A DNA stretch of 64,000 bases from Pseudomonas sp. ABC1 (GCF_013395055.1 NZ_CP058349.1:806001-870000); one strand, 5' to 3'; numbered from the stretch's first letter, positions 9,049 through 20,530 are shown. A program made the numbers and translations. Notes: a model not told the origin generated them from the sequence alone.

Positions 9049-10320
9049 ATGGCTGACAAGAAAGCGCAGTTGATCATCGAGGGCGCAGCCCCCGTGGAAC
9101 TGCCCGTATTATCCGGCACCGTCGGACCTGACGTGATCGACGTTCGAGGCCTCACCGCCACTGGTCGCTTCACCTTCGACCCCGGTTTCATGTCGACCGC
9201 CTCTTGCGAGTCCCAGATCACCTACATCGACGGTGACAAAGGCATCCTGCTGCACCGCGGCTACCCCATCGAGCAACTGGCCGAGAAAGCCGACTACCTC
9301 GAAACCTGCTACCTGCTGCTCAACGGCGAACTGCCGACCGCAGAGGAAAAGGCCAAGTTCGTCAGCACCATCCAGAACCACACCATGGTTCACGAACAAC
9401 TGAAGTCGTTCCTCAACGGCTTCCGCCGCGATGCCCACCCGATGGCCATCATGTGCGGCATCGTAGGCGCCCTCTCCGCCTTCTACCATGACTCCCTCGA
9501 CATCAACGACCCCAAGCATCGCGAAATCTCCGCGCATCGCCTGGTCGCCAAGATGCCGACCATCGCCGCCATGGTCTACAAGTACTCCATCGGCCAGCCG
9601 ATCATGTATCCGCGCAACGACCTGAACTACGCGGAAAACTTCCTCCACATGATGTTCAACACACCATGCGAGAGCAAGCCGATCAGCCCGGTACTGGCCA
9701 AGGCCATGGATCGAATCTTCATCCTGCACGCCGATCACGAGCAGAACGCTTCCACCTCCACCGTGCGCCTGGCCGGTTCGACCGGTGCCAACCCGTTCGC
9801 CTGTATCGCAGCCGGTATCGCCGCACTGTGGGGCCCGGCACACGGCGGCGCCAACGAAGCGGTGCTGACCATGCTGGATGAGATCGGCGACGTATCGAAC
9901 ATCGAGAAATTCCTGGCCAAGGCCAAGGACAAGAACGATCCGTTCAAGCTGATGGGCTTCGGCCACCGCGTCTACAAGAACTTCGACCCACGCGCCAAGG
10001 TCATGAAACAGACCTGCGACGAAGTCCTTGCCGAGCTGGGCATCGAGGATCCGCAACTCGAACTGGCCATGAAGCTGGAAGAGATCGCTCTGAAAGACCC
10101 CTACTTCGCCGAGCGTAACCTGTACCCGAACGTCGACTTCTACTCGGGCATCATCCTCAAAGCCATCGGCATCCCGACCAGCATGTTCACCGTGATCTTC
10201 GCCCTGTCGCGCACGGTCGGCTGGATCTCCCACTGGAAAGAAATGATCGCCAGCGGCCAGAAAATCGGCCGCCCGCGTCAACTGTATACAGGTCACGCAA
10301 AACGCGACCTGAATCGCTGA
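9049..10320 (+). CDS. gltA: Citrate synthase (type I)
   Basis: Condenses acetyl-CoA with oxaloacetate at the entry of the TCA cycle; 423 residues, the hexameric NADH-sensitive type of Gram-negative bacteria. The signature GFGHRVYKNFDPRA and the histidine-containing LHADHEQNAST segment, both part of the active site, are intact. The start follows a strong AGGAGG. It is divergent from sdhC-D-A-B, the usual pseudomonad arrangement, and is followed at once by a terminator, so it is monocistronic. Confidence 0.98.
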   Translation: MADKKAQLIIEGAAPVELPVLSGTVGPDVIDVRGLTATGRFTFDPGFMSTASCESQITYIDGDKGILLHRGYPIEQLAEKADYLETCYLLLNGELPTAEEKAKFVSTIQNHTMVHEQLKSFLNGFRRDAHPMAIMCGIVGALSAFYHDSLDINDPKHREISAHRLVAKMPTIAAMVYKYSIGQPIMYPRNDLNYAENFLHMMFNTPCESKPISPVLAKAMDRIFILHADHEQNASTSTVRLAGSTGANPFACIAAGIAALWGPAHGGANEAVLTMLDEIGDVSNIEKFLAKAKDKNDPFKLMGFGHRVYKNFDPRAKVMKQTCDEVLAELGIEDPQLELAMKLEEIALKDPYFAERNLYPNVDFYSGIILKAIGIPTSMFTVIFALSRTVGWISHWKEMIASGQKIGRPRQLYTGHAKRDLNR

Positions 10321-10343
10321 GCGGACACGACCCGCTGAAAGCG

Positions 10344-10369
10344 AAAGGCTGCCCTCGGGCAGCCTTTTT
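10344..10369 (+). terminator. Rho-independent terminator of gltA
   Basis: AAAGGCTGCCC pairs with GGGCAGCCTTT around a tiny loop (10344-10367) and runs into TTTTT. It ends gltA and may also serve the convergent gene at 10408. Confidence 0.85.
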
Positions 10370-10407
10370 CATTTCTGTCGACGACCAGCACAACACCGCG
10401 TCCCCCA

Positions 10408-10659
10408 TCAAAGCGTCGCTTGTTCCAACCAGCCCAACAGTCTGATCGCCTCTCCCCGCTCATTCCCGCAAACGACGGGGTCGGCCTCGAAGTGGCCGCA
10501 CACGTCCGGTCGCTCAGGGCGCCCGAAGAGCTCGCACAGGTTCTCCAGGGACAGATGAAAGCAACGCACACCCGCCGGCTTTCCTTGCGGATGCCCAGGC
10601 AAGACGGAGGAGATGGAGGGAGCGATACAGCAGGCACCGCATCCGGGGCGACATTTCAT
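10408..10659 (-). CDS. YkgJ-family cysteine cluster protein
   Basis: Small protein of 83 residues with eight cysteines, beginning MKCRPGCGACCIAPSIS. The C-x3-C-x2-CC start and the later single cysteines (about 33, 42, 54, 64) match the YkgJ / UPF0153 putative zinc- or iron-chelating family. Function is not established for the family. It is convergent with gltA and divergent from the imelysin gene, so it is its own unit. Confidence 0.85.
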   Translation of the reverse strand: MKCRPGCGACCIAPSISSVLPGHPQGKPAGVRCFHLSLENLCELFGRPERPDVCGHFEADPVVCGNERGEAIRLLGWLEQATL

Positions 10660-10810
10660 CGTGAGGACATCCAGATAGATCTGGCATATTTTGCCGCCGA
10701 TTTCCTGCCACCCTCAAGTACCGTACAGCCGCCACAGCAGCCCGGTATCTCCACACGAAACACACTGAACGAATACAGAGGCCATCACCTCATCTAACCT
10801 TTGCACAAAA

Positions 10811-10825
10811 CGAAAATCTTTCGCA
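10811..10825. promoter_or_regulatory. Candidate Fur box upstream of the imelysin operon
   Basis: CGAAAATCTTTCGCA matches 11 of 15 positions of the common Fur-box form TGAGAATCATTCTCA and contains the palindrome CGAAA-ATC-TTTCG. It lies about 155 bp before the imelysin start, in a 320-bp gap otherwise without a gene. The distance is long for an operator of that start, so confidence is modest; iron control would fit the family. Confidence 0.4.
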
Positions 10826-10979
10826 TCATGCCAGGCTCGTTCACGCCTCGACCTGGATCGCCGTCCACTGCAGGCAGTGCTTGCAAGAGCACACCCTAGC
10901 GGAGCACCTGAACGTATCAGGCGCGAAAGGACATTCAGCTTCCAGGCATCTACATCACGCTAAAGCAAAGGAACCCGCC

Positions 10980-12323
<1,344 letters not shown>

Positions 12324-12483
12324 TCGAAGGTTGTCTACACCAGGCTGTGGCGCCATGCCGCAGCCTGGCCGCCCGCCCTGCGGGCAATCGCCGCATCACA
12401 CCACTTCCCATATGAATACGACTTTCATTTCTCCCCTGGCAGCCTGTTACCATCGCACCCCGTCCAGGTACAGGTGAAACCAG

Positions 12484-13902
12484 ATGCACCCGCTGTCGCT
12501 TTTCGTTCGCGCCCTCGCCCTGCCTCTATTGCTGGTGGCCTGTGATCGAAGCGACCTCGACTTCAGCCAGGCCGAGCCCGGCGAAGCGCTTTCGGGCGGT
12601 GCCACGACCGTGACGAGATTCGACCGCAACGCCTTCTCCATGCCATCGGCCAACCTGGCACCGACACGGCGGCTGGACTTCAGCGTCGGCAACAGCTTCT
12701 TCCGCAATCCCTGGGTCATGGCCCCCGCCTCGACCACCGCCCGCGACGGCCTGGGTCCGTTGTTCAACACCAATGCCTGCCAGAGCTGCCATATAAAGGA
12801 TGGGCGTGGTCACCCGCCGTCCTCCGATGCGAGCAATGCGGTCTCCATGCTGGTGCGGCTTTCCATCCCCGCCACGGCGGAACATGAACAGTTGCTCAAA
12901 CAACGCGGGATCGTCCCCGAGCCCACCTATGGTGGCCAGTTGCAGGATATGGCCGTGCCCAGTGTCACACCGGAAGGCAAGGTCCGGCTGGGCTACACCA
13001 CCCATGAAGTCAGCTTCGAGGACGGTTACAGGGTCGAATTGCAGAAGCCCGAACTGGCGATCACCGAACTGGGCTACGGCCCCATGCACCCACAGACGCT
13101 CTTTTCCGTCCGCGTGGCGCCGCCGATGATCGGCCTGGGCCTGCTGGAGGCCATTCCCGAAGCAGCGATACTCGCCAATGCCGATCCGGACGATGCCAAT
13201 GGCGACGGTATTTCCGGACGCCCGAACTGGGTCCACGACCATCACAGCGGCGCAACGGTCCTCGGTCGCTTTGGCTGGAAAGCCGGACAATCCAGCCTGC
13301 GCCAGCAGAATGCCGATGCCTTCTTCAACGACATGGGCCTCAGCACCCACCTGTTCAGTGGCAGCAGTTGCACCGAACGCCAGACGACATGCCTGGCCAT
13401 GCCCGACGGAGGCAGCCCGGAAGTCAGTGACAACATTCTCGACCTGGTGACCTTCTACACCCGCAACCTGGGCGTGCCGGCGCGACGAGACGTCGACGCC
13501 CCCCAGGTACTGGCCGGCAAACGCCTTTTCCACCAGGCCGGCTGCGCCAGTTGCCACATCCCGACATTCACCACAGCCGCCGATGCCGCCGAGCCGGAAC
13601 TTGCCAATCAGGTGATACGTCCCTACACCGACCTGCTACTGCATGACATGGGAGAGGGACTGGCGGACAATCGCCCGGAGTTCATGGCCAGCGGCCGCGA
13701 GTGGCGAACCCCGCCACTCTGGGGTATCGGCCTGACGCAGCGCGTCAGCGGCCATACGCGCTTCCTGCATGACGGGCGGGCGCGCAACCTGCTCGAAGCC
13801 ATCCTCTGGCACGCCGGCGAAGCCGAGCGTGCCAGACAGACCGTACTCACGTTTGACCAGGACCAGCGCCAGGCGCTGCTGGCCTTTCTCGAATCACTCT
13901 GA
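12484..13902 (+). CDS. Di-heme oxidoreductase, putative thiol oxidoreductase (DUF1111/DHOR)
   Basis: Exported c-type cytochrome of 472 residues related to the MauG/di-heme peroxidase group. Two heme-attachment motifs are visible: CQSCH at residues 99-103 and CASCH at about 354-358. The C-terminal segment with YTDLLLHDMG and HTRFLHDGRARNLLEAILWH matches the DUF1111 family. The N-terminus is a lipoprotein-type signal sequence (LLLVACD). It lies between the two imelysin genes; the substrate is unknown, and a role in redox handling of iron at the cell surface is inference from the neighbours. Confidence 0.88.
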   Translation: MHPLSLFVRALALPLLLVACDRSDLDFSQAEPGEALSGGATTVTRFDRNAFSMPSANLAPTRRLDFSVGNSFFRNPWVMAPASTTARDGLGPLFNTNACQSCHIKDGRGHPPSSDASNAVSMLVRLSIPATAEHEQLLKQRGIVPEPTYGGQLQDMAVPSVTPEGKVRLGYTTHEVSFEDGYRVELQKPELAITELGYGPMHPQTLFSVRVAPPMIGLGLLEAIPEAAILANADPDDANGDGISGRPNWVHDHHSGATVLGRFGWKAGQSSLRQQNADAFFNDMGLSTHLFSGSSCTERQTTCLAMPDGGSPEVSDNILDLVTFYTRNLGVPARRDVDAPQVLAGKRLFHQAGCASCHIPTFTTAADAAEPELANQVIRPYTDLLLHDMGEGLADNRPEFMASGREWRTPPLWGIGLTQRVSGHTRFLHDGRARNLLEAILWHAGEAERARQTVLTFDQDQRQALLAFLESL

Positions 13903-13928
13903 CAGTTATATGCCTTGCCGAGGACACC

Positions 13929-15008
13929 ATGATCCGAACGAAAACGCTCTGCACCGCTCTCTCCGCCAGCGCGCTGGGATTGCTACTGACAGCCTGTGGC
14001 GAATCCGACCCTCTTGCCACCACCAGCAAGGCATTGGCTGATGGCGTCCTGCTGCCGGGCTACAGCCAGTGGGCCAAGAACGACCGGGCACTGGCCGAGA
14101 GCGCTACGGCGTTCTGCGACGGCAGCCAGGCACTGAGCGAAGCGCGCCAGCACTTCCTTACCGCCCAGGCCGACTGGTCCTACCTTCAAGCCATGCAGAT
14201 CGGCCCCATGGCCGAAGGCAATCGGGCCTGGCAAGTGCAGTTCTGGCCGGACAAGAAGAACCTCGTTGCCCGCCAGGTCGGCGCCCTGCTGAAGAAAAAC
14301 CCCGACCTGACCCAGGCCGACCTGGAGCGAGCCAGCGTCGTCGTCCAGGGCTTGAGCGCCTACGAGTATGTGCTGTTCGACCCGGCCATCAACCTGGAAA
14401 ACCCCGAGGAAAAGCGCCACTACTGCGCTCTTCTGGTCGCGGTAGGCCAACATCAGCAAAAACTGGCCGAGTCCATCCTGACGCAATGGCAAGACAAGGC
14501 CGGCATGCATGAGCAACTCGTACAATTCCCCAATGAGCGTTATGCCGAAGCCAGCGAAGCCATCGCCGACATCCTGCGCACACAGGTAACGGCTCTCGAT
14601 GGCCTGAAGAAGAAGCTGGGCGCACCCATGGGCCGCCAGAGCAAGGGTATCCCCCAGCCCTACCAGGCTGAATCCTGGCGCAGCGACAGGACCCTTGCCA
14701 ATATCCGCGCCACCCTCGAAGGCTCGCTCGCCCTCTGGCAGGGCGAACCGGAAGGCAGCGGCCTGAAGCAACTGCTCGGCGACGATCAGAAAGCACTGGC
14801 CGAGCGCATCGACAACGCCTATGCCACGACCCGCAGCCGTCTCGACGCCCTGGAACAACCCTTCGTGCAACTGCTCGCCGACGAGAATGGACGTGCGGCC
14901 CTGAACAGCCTGTACGACGCCATCAACGGCTTGCACCGCCTGCACCAGAGCGACCTGTCCGCGGCACTGGGTATCCAGATCGGTTTCAACGCACACGATG
15001 GTGACTGA
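13929..15008 (+). CDS. Second imelysin-family lipoprotein
   Basis: Lipoprotein of 359 residues with lipobox LLTAC (C23), 26 bp after the di-heme gene. The body is helical and imelysin-like but clearly divergent from the first copy; the motif region reads LSAYEYVLFDP rather than GxHAIEFLLWG. That changes the residues thought to matter in the first imelysin, so the two copies probably do different jobs. Its TGA is directly followed by the ATG of the next gene, which indicates tight translational linkage. Confidence 0.83.
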   Translation: MIRTKTLCTALSASALGLLLTACGESDPLATTSKALADGVLLPGYSQWAKNDRALAESATAFCDGSQALSEARQHFLTAQADWSYLQAMQIGPMAEGNRAWQVQFWPDKKNLVARQVGALLKKNPDLTQADLERASVVVQGLSAYEYVLFDPAINLENPEEKRHYCALLVAVGQHQQKLAESILTQWQDKAGMHEQLVQFPNERYAEASEAIADILRTQVTALDGLKKKLGAPMGRQSKGIPQPYQAESWRSDRTLANIRATLEGSLALWQGEPEGSGLKQLLGDDQKALAERIDNAYATTRSRLDALEQPFVQLLADENGRAALNSLYDAINGLHRLHQSDLSAALGIQIGFNAHDGD

Positions 15009-16103
15009 ATGAAACGCCGTACATTCCTTGGCGCCGGCAGTGCCCTGCTGGCGCTTGGCGCACTCGGTGGCTGGGCGCTGTCCAGGCACGATGGCCAGCC
15101 GCTGCTGCTGTCGGCGCGCAACGACAGCCAGGGTCGGCACTATGCCGTTGGCTATCGACTCGACGGCAGCCAGGTGTTCGCCACGCCGGTCGCGGAGCGT
15201 TGCCACGATGTCTACGTGCATCCGCAGCGCCCCCTCGCCGTCTTCGTCGGGCGCCGCCCGAGCCGGGAGAGCTACCTGGTCGACTTGCGCGACGGCAAGC
15301 TGCTGCAAGTCCTGCAGTCACCCGAGCACCGGCACTTCTACGGTCATGGCGTGTTCCACGACAGTGGCGACTGGTTCTACACCACCGATAACGACACGAG
15401 CGAACCCGGCCGAGGCGTACTCGGCGTATACCGCGTGCACGAAGACCGCCTGGAACGGGTCGACGAGCGCTCGACCCACGGCGTAGGCCCGCACCAGTTG
15501 CTGTGGATGCCGGACCGGGAGACCCTGGTCGTCGCCAATGGTGGCATTCGCACCGAAGCGGACAGCCGCGAGATGATGAACCTCGATGCCATGGAGCCCA
15601 GCCTGGTGCTGATGAATCGCGATGGCACCCTGCTCAGCAAGGAACGGTTGCCAGAGCGCATGAACAGCGTGCGTCACCTCGCGGTGGCCGCCGATGGCAC
15701 CGTGGTGTCCGGCCAGCAGTACGAAGGCGACCCGATGGACAGCGTCCCGCTGCTCGCGATCAAGCGTCCGGGCCAGGAGTTCCAGCCCTTCCCGCTCGCC
15801 GATGCGCAACGCCAGACCATGAACCAGTACACAGCCAGCCTGGCCATCAACGATTCGCTGCGCCTGCTGGCCGTCACCGCACCACGCGGCAACCGCGTGT
15901 TCTTCTGGGACCTGGACAGCACGCGGCTGGTGCATGAAGCCAACCTCCCCGATTGTGCCGGCGTGGCAGCCATCGACCAGGGCTTTATCGTCAGTTCGGG
16001 TCAGGGTCGCTGTCGTCGCTACGACTGGCAGTCGGGGCGCATGCAGGTCACTCCGCTGGCACTGCCCGCCGGGCTCTGGGACAACCACTTGCGCCTGGGC
16101 TGA
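15009..16103 (+). CDS. DUF1513 family exported protein
   Basis: Protein of 364 residues beginning MKRRTFLGAG, a probable twin-arginine signal. The rest is a repetitive beta-rich protein, probably a propeller-like fold, with the DUF1513 signatures HFYGHGVFHDSGDWFYTTDN and GVGPHQLLWMPD. It starts immediately after the stop of the second imelysin gene. DUF1513 proteins are habitual companions of imelysin/di-heme clusters and have no assigned reaction. Tat export would suggest that a cofactor or metal is loaded in the cytoplasm (inference). Confidence 0.85.
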   Translation: MKRRTFLGAGSALLALGALGGWALSRHDGQPLLLSARNDSQGRHYAVGYRLDGSQVFATPVAERCHDVYVHPQRPLAVFVGRRPSRESYLVDLRDGKLLQVLQSPEHRHFYGHGVFHDSGDWFYTTDNDTSEPGRGVLGVYRVHEDRLERVDERSTHGVGPHQLLWMPDRETLVVANGGIRTEADSREMMNLDAMEPSLVLMNRDGTLLSKERLPERMNSVRHLAVAADGTVVSGQQYEGDPMDSVPLLAIKRPGQEFQPFPLADAQRQTMNQYTASLAINDSLRLLAVTAPRGNRVFFWDLDSTRLVHEANLPDCAGVAAIDQGFIVSSGQGRCRRYDWQSGRMQVTPLALPAGLWDNHLRLG

Positions 16104-16262
16104 AACACCTGTCCGCGGGCACCGGGCACGTCATTAACCCAGCATTCGGGTTGGTTTTGACTTGCCCTGCGCCTGCGCTTATCGTGCTCGGTCTTGAGCT
16201 GTCGGAAAGTCCACCGGACAACAACACAGTCAGAACTTCACACACACCAAGGAAACCGGAAT

Positions 16263-17393
16263 ATGTTGCGCCGCATGCTTTTCATGCTGGGCGCGGTGAT
16301 CGTGGTCGTATTGATCCTCGCCGCTATCAAGTTCAAATCCGTCCAGCAACAGATCGCACAGTTCCAGGCTCCCAAGCCGGCCATCAGTGTGGAAGTGGTG
16401 GAGTCACGCCAGCAGGACTGGCAAGGCCGCCTGCCCGCCATCGGCACGCTCAAGGCCTCGCAAGGTATCGACCTGTCGGTGGAAATCGCCGGCACGGTCA
16501 GCCAGGTGCAGTTCCGCTCCGGTGAAAAGGTCAGCAAGGACCAGCCCATCGTGCTGCTCGACAGCCTGGTCGAACAGGCCAACCTGGCCAGCGCCGAGGC
16601 CGACCTCGACCTGGCACGGGTCGAGTTCCAGCGCGCCCGCAGCCTGGTCGAGCGCCAGGCCATTTCGCGCAGCGAGTTCGACCGTCTCAATGCCCAGTTG
16701 CAGAGAAGCAACGCCAGCGTTGCCCAGCTCAAGGCGACCCTGCAGAAGAAGCGCATCCTCGCGCCCTTCTCCGGCACCATCGGTATCCGCCAGGTGGACG
16801 TCGGTGACTTCATCGCCGCCGGCACGCCAATCGCCACCCTGCAGGACCTCTCCACCCTCTTCGTCGACTTCTTCCTGGCCGAACAGCAAGTGCCGCAGTT
16901 GGCGCTGGGCCAGACCGTCGAGGTGAAGGTCGCGGCCTACCCGGGGGAAACCTTCCCCGGCAAGATCACCGCCATCAACCCGAAGGTCGAGACCACCACG
17001 CGCAACGTGCAGGTCCGCGCCGAGCTGGAAAACCCCGAAGAGCGCCTGCTGCCCGGCATGTTCGCCGACCTGCAGGTGCTGCTGCCCGGCAGCGAGCAGC
17101 GCATCGTCGTACCGGAAACCGCCGTCACCTACACCCTTTATGGCAATTCGGTCCTGCTCGCCAAGACCGGTGAGGCACCGGAGGGCCAGGACAGCAAGGA
17201 ACCCTACCTGACCGCCGAGCGTCGTTTCGTCGAGACCGGCGAGCGTCGTAATGGCCTGATCGTCATCCTGAAAGGTCTGGAAAGCGGCGAACAGGTCATC
17301 ACCTCGGGCCAGCTCAAGCTCGATAACGGTGCCCATGTGCGCATCGCCGAGCAGAACCGCCTGCGCACCGCCACCGAGCCGCAGGGGAACTGA
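16263..17393 (+). CDS. mexV: RND efflux periplasmic adaptor, MexV-like
   Basis: Membrane-fusion protein of 376 residues linking an RND pump to an outer-membrane channel. A single N-terminal membrane anchor (about 4-22) is followed by a biotinyl/lipoyl-like half-motif (SVEIAGTVSQVQFRSGEKV), a coiled-coil hairpin (about 95-150) and a beta-barrel domain. The ATG at 16263 is preceded by AAGGAAA. Five bp separate it from the pump gene. From memory, PAO1 has the same succession of imelysin, di-heme protein, imelysin, DUF1513, mexV, mexW, and MexV has this length; that is the basis for the symbol. Confidence 0.82.
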   Translation: MLRRMLFMLGAVIVVVLILAAIKFKSVQQQIAQFQAPKPAISVEVVESRQQDWQGRLPAIGTLKASQGIDLSVEIAGTVSQVQFRSGEKVSKDQPIVLLDSLVEQANLASAEADLDLARVEFQRARSLVERQAISRSEFDRLNAQLQRSNASVAQLKATLQKKRILAPFSGTIGIRQVDVGDFIAAGTPIATLQDLSTLFVDFFLAEQQVPQLALGQTVEVKVAAYPGETFPGKITAINPKVETTTRNVQVRAELENPEERLLPGMFADLQVLLPGSEQRIVVPETAVTYTLYGNSVLLAKTGEAPEGQDSKEPYLTAERRFVETGERRNGLIVILKGLESGEQVITSGQLKLDNGAHVRIAEQNRLRTATEPQGN

Positions 17394-17398
17394 TCGCC

Positions 17399-20300
17399 AT
17401 GGCTTTCACCGATCCTTTCATCCGACGCCCGGTACTGGCCAGTGTCGTCAGCCTGCTGCTGGTGCTGCTGGGCTTCCAGGCCTTCAACAGCCTGACGATC
17501 CGCCAGTACCCGCAGATCGAGAGCGCGCTGATCACCATCAGCACGGCCTATCCGGGTGCCAACGCGGAAACCATCCAGGGCTATATCACCCAGCCGCTGC
17601 AACAAAGCCTGGCCAGTGCCGAAGGCATCGACTACATGACCTCGGTCAGCCAGCAGAACGTGTCGATGATCTCCGTCTATGCCCGCATTGGCGCAGACAG
17701 CGACCGTCTCTACACCGAACTGCTGAGCAAGGCCAACTCGGTCAAGAACCAGTTGCCGCAGAATGCCGAAGACCCGGTGCTGAACAAGGAAGCGGCCGAC
17801 TCCACGGCGCTGATGTACATCAGCTTCCACAGCGAGCAGTTGAACAACCCGCAGATCACCGACTACCTGTCGCGTGTGATCCAGCCCAAGCTGGCCACCC
17901 TGCCCGGCATGGCCGAGGCGGAAATCCTCGGTAACCAGGTGTTCGCCATGCGCCTGTGGCTGGACCCGGTGAAGCTGGCCGCCTACGGCGTCAGCGCCAG
18001 TGACGTCAGCGATGCGGTGCGCAAGTACAACTTCCTCTCCGCCGCAGGCGAGGTGAAGGGCCAGTACGTGGTCACCAGCATCAATGCCGACACCGAGTTG
18101 AAATCCCCCGAGGCCTTCGCCGCGATCCCGCTGAAGACCGACGGCGATAGCCGCGTCCTGCTCGGCGATGTCGCCCGCGTGGAAATGGGCGCCGAAAGCT
18201 ACAACTCGATCAGTTCCTTCGATGGCATTCCCTCGGTCTATATCGGCATCAAGGGCACGCCCAGCGCCAACCCACTGGACGTCATCCGGGAAGTGCGGGC
18301 GATCATGCCGGAGCTGGAAGCCCAGTTGCCGCCGAACCTGAACGTCTCCATCGCCTATGACGGCACGCGCTTCATCCAGGCGTCCATCGACGAAGTGATC
18401 AAGACCCTGATCGAAGCGATCCTGATCGTCATCGTGGTGGTGTTCCTGTTCCTCGGCGCGCTGCGCTCGGTGATCATCCCGGTGGTGACCATTCCGCTGT
18501 CGATGATCGGCGTGCTGTTCTTCATGCAGATGATGGGCTACTCGATCAACCTGCTGACCCTGCTCGCCATGGTGCTGGCCATCGGCCTGGTGGTGGACGA
18601 TGCGATCGTGGTGGTGGAGAACATCCACCGGCACATCGAGGAAGGCAAGACGCCGTTCGACGCAGCCATCGAAGGTGCCCGGGAGATTGCCATACCGGTC
18701 ATTTCCATGACCATCACCCTCGCCGCCGTGTATGCCCCGATCGGCTTCCTGCAAGGCCTGACCGGCGCACTGTTCAAGGAATTCGCCCTGACGCTGGCCG
18801 GTGCGGTGGTCATCTCCGGCGTGGTGGCGCTGACCCTGTCGCCGATGATGTGCTCGCGCCTGCTGCGCCACGAGGAGAACCCCTCGGGCCTGGCGCACCG
18901 CCTCGACAGCATTTTCGAGAAACTCAAGGGCCGCTACCAGCGCGCCCTGCACGGCACGCTGAATGCCCGTCCGGTGGTGGTGGTGTTCGCTCTGCTGATC
19001 ATGGCGCTGATCCCGCTGCTGCTGATGTTCACCCAGAGCGAGCTGGCGCCCGAGGAAGACCAGGGCGTGGTGTTCATGATGGCCAAGGCGCCGCAGCCGA
19101 CCAACCTCGACTACCTGAACACCTATACCGACGAATTCATCGCCATCTTCAAGGACTTCCCCGAGTACTACTCGTCGTTCCAGATCAATGGCTTCGATGG
19201 AGTACAGAGCGGTATCGGCGGCATGCTGCTGAAGCCCTGGGACGAGCGCCAGCGCACGCAGATGGAGATACTGCCCGAGGTGCAGAAACGCCTGGACCAG
19301 ATTCCCGGCCTGCAGATCTTCAGCTTCAACCTGCCATCGCTGCCCGGCACCGGGGAGGGCCTGCCCTTCCAGTTCGCCGTCACCACCGCCAGCGACTACG
19401 AGTCGCTGCTGCAAGTGACCGAGCGCATCAAGGCCAAGGCCGAGGCCACCGGCAAGTTCGCCATCCTCAACGTCGACCTCGCCTTCGACAAGCCGGAAGT
19501 CGTGGTCGAGATCGACCGCGAGAAGGCCGCGCAGATGGGCGTGTCGATGGAAGACCTCGGTGCCACCCTGGCCACCCTGCTGGGCGAGAGCGAAATCAAC
19601 CGTTTCACCATCGAGGGCCGCAGCTACAAGGTCATCGCCCAGGTCGAACGGGAATTCCGCGACAACCCCGACTGGCTGAGCAACTACTACGTGAAGAACG
19701 AGCAGGGACAGATGCTGCCCCTGTCGACCCTGATCACCGTGCGCGAAGAAGCCCGCCCGACCCGCCTCAAGCAGTTCCAGCAGCTCAACTCGGCGATGAT
19801 CGAGGGTTTCCCGCTGGTCAGCATGGGCGACGCCATCGAGACGGTACGCAGCATCGCGCAGGAGGAAGCGCCGCAAGGCTTTACCTTCGACTATGCCGGC
19901 TCGTCGCGCCAGTTCATCCAGGAAGGCAACGCGCTGTTCGTCACCTTCGCCCTGGCCCTGGCCATCATCTACCTGGTGCTGGCGGCGCAGTTCGAAAGCT
20001 TCCGTGACCCGCTGGTGATCCTGGTGACCGTGCCGCTGTCGATCTGCGGGGCGCTGATTCCGCTGTTCCTCGGGCTGTCGACCATGAACATCTACACCCA
20101 GGTCGGCCTGGTGACGCTGATCGGCCTGATCAGCAAGCACGGCATCCTCATCGTCGAGTTCGCCAACCAGTTGCGCCGGGAGAAAGGCCTGAGCGTGCGC
20201 GAAGCCGTGGAAGAAGCGGCCGCCATTCGCCTGCGCCCGGTGCTGATGACCACCGCCGCCATGGTATTCGGCATGGTGCCGCTGATCTTCGCCACCGGCG

Positions 20301-20449
20301 CCGGCGCCGTCAGCCGCTTCGACATCGGCCTGGTGATCGCCACCGGCATGTCGGTGGGCACCGCCTTCACGCTGTTCGTGCTGCCGACGGTCTACACACT
20401 GCTGGCCCATGCCGACCAACCGCAGGACGCGAAACCGGCAACAGTCTGA
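17399..20449 (+). CDS. mexW: RND multidrug efflux transporter, MexW-like
   Basis: Proton-driven inner-membrane pump of 1016 residues, HAE1/AcrB superfamily, with the duplicated plan of 12 membrane helices and two large periplasmic loops. The proton-relay aspartates are in GLVVDDAIVVVENIHRH of helix 4, and the GLISKHGILIVEFANQLR segment of the second half is present. No outer-membrane protein gene follows, so like MexVW it would borrow a channel such as OprM. It forms an operon with the adaptor and may be read from the iron block upstream, since no strong terminator is seen between them. Substrates cannot be told from sequence. Confidence 0.87.
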   Translation: MAFTDPFIRRPVLASVVSLLLVLLGFQAFNSLTIRQYPQIESALITISTAYPGANAETIQGYITQPLQQSLASAEGIDYMTSVSQQNVSMISVYARIGADSDRLYTELLSKANSVKNQLPQNAEDPVLNKEAADSTALMYISFHSEQLNNPQITDYLSRVIQPKLATLPGMAEAEILGNQVFAMRLWLDPVKLAAYGVSASDVSDAVRKYNFLSAAGEVKGQYVVTSINADTELKSPEAFAAIPLKTDGDSRVLLGDVARVEMGAESYNSISSFDGIPSVYIGIKGTPSANPLDVIREVRAIMPELEAQLPPNLNVSIAYDGTRFIQASIDEVIKTLIEAILIVIVVVFLFLGALRSVIIPVVTIPLSMIGVLFFMQMMGYSINLLTLLAMVLAIGLVVDDAIVVVENIHRHIEEGKTPFDAAIEGAREIAIPVISMTITLAAVYAPIGFLQGLTGALFKEFALTLAGAVVISGVVALTLSPMMCSRLLRHEENPSGLAHRLDSIFEKLKGRYQRALHGTLNARPVVVVFALLIMALIPLLLMFTQSELAPEEDQGVVFMMAKAPQPTNLDYLNTYTDEFIAIFKDFPEYYSSFQINGFDGVQSGIGGMLLKPWDERQRTQMEILPEVQKRLDQIPGLQIFSFNLPSLPGTGEGLPFQFAVTTASDYESLLQVTERIKAKAEATGKFAILNVDLAFDKPEVVVEIDREKAAQMGVSMEDLGATLATLLGESEINRFTIEGRSYKVIAQVEREFRDNPDWLSNYYVKNEQGQMLPLSTLITVREEARPTRLKQFQQLNSAMIEGFPLVSMGDAIETVRSIAQEEAPQGFTFDYAGSSRQFIQEGNALFVTFALALAIIYLVLAAQFESFRDPLVILVTVPLSICGALIPLFLGLSTMNIYTQVGLVTLIGLISKHGILIVEFANQLRREKGLSVREAVEEAAAIRLRPVLMTTAAMVFGMVPLIFATGAGAVSRFDIGLVIATGMSVGTAFTLFVLPTVYTLLAHADQPQDAKPATV

Positions 20450-20465
20450 GCGATCTGGCCTTGAA

Positions 20466-20500
20466 TGCATGGGAGTGGCCCATCCGGTCATTCCCATGCA
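20466..20500 (+). terminator. Hairpin after mexW
   Basis: GCATGGGA (20467-20474) pairs with TCCCATGC (20492-20499), and the stem continues inward with two G-T pairs to a 5-nt loop. There is no clear T-tract. It probably terminates or protects the mexVW transcript. Confidence 0.5.
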
Positions 20501-20530
20501 ATCGGGAATTGCGCGATGAGTGATACTTCA

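Noticed and set aside
12400..12440. Fur box before the di-heme gene (ATGAA..TTTCAT dyad)
   Set aside because: Too few matches to any Fur-box form; the gene is probably read from the imelysin promoter.
17204..20497. 1097-residue open frame opposite mexW
   Set aside because: It is antisense to a certain RND gene, with biased His/Gln/Asp composition and no domains; a GC-rich shadow frame.
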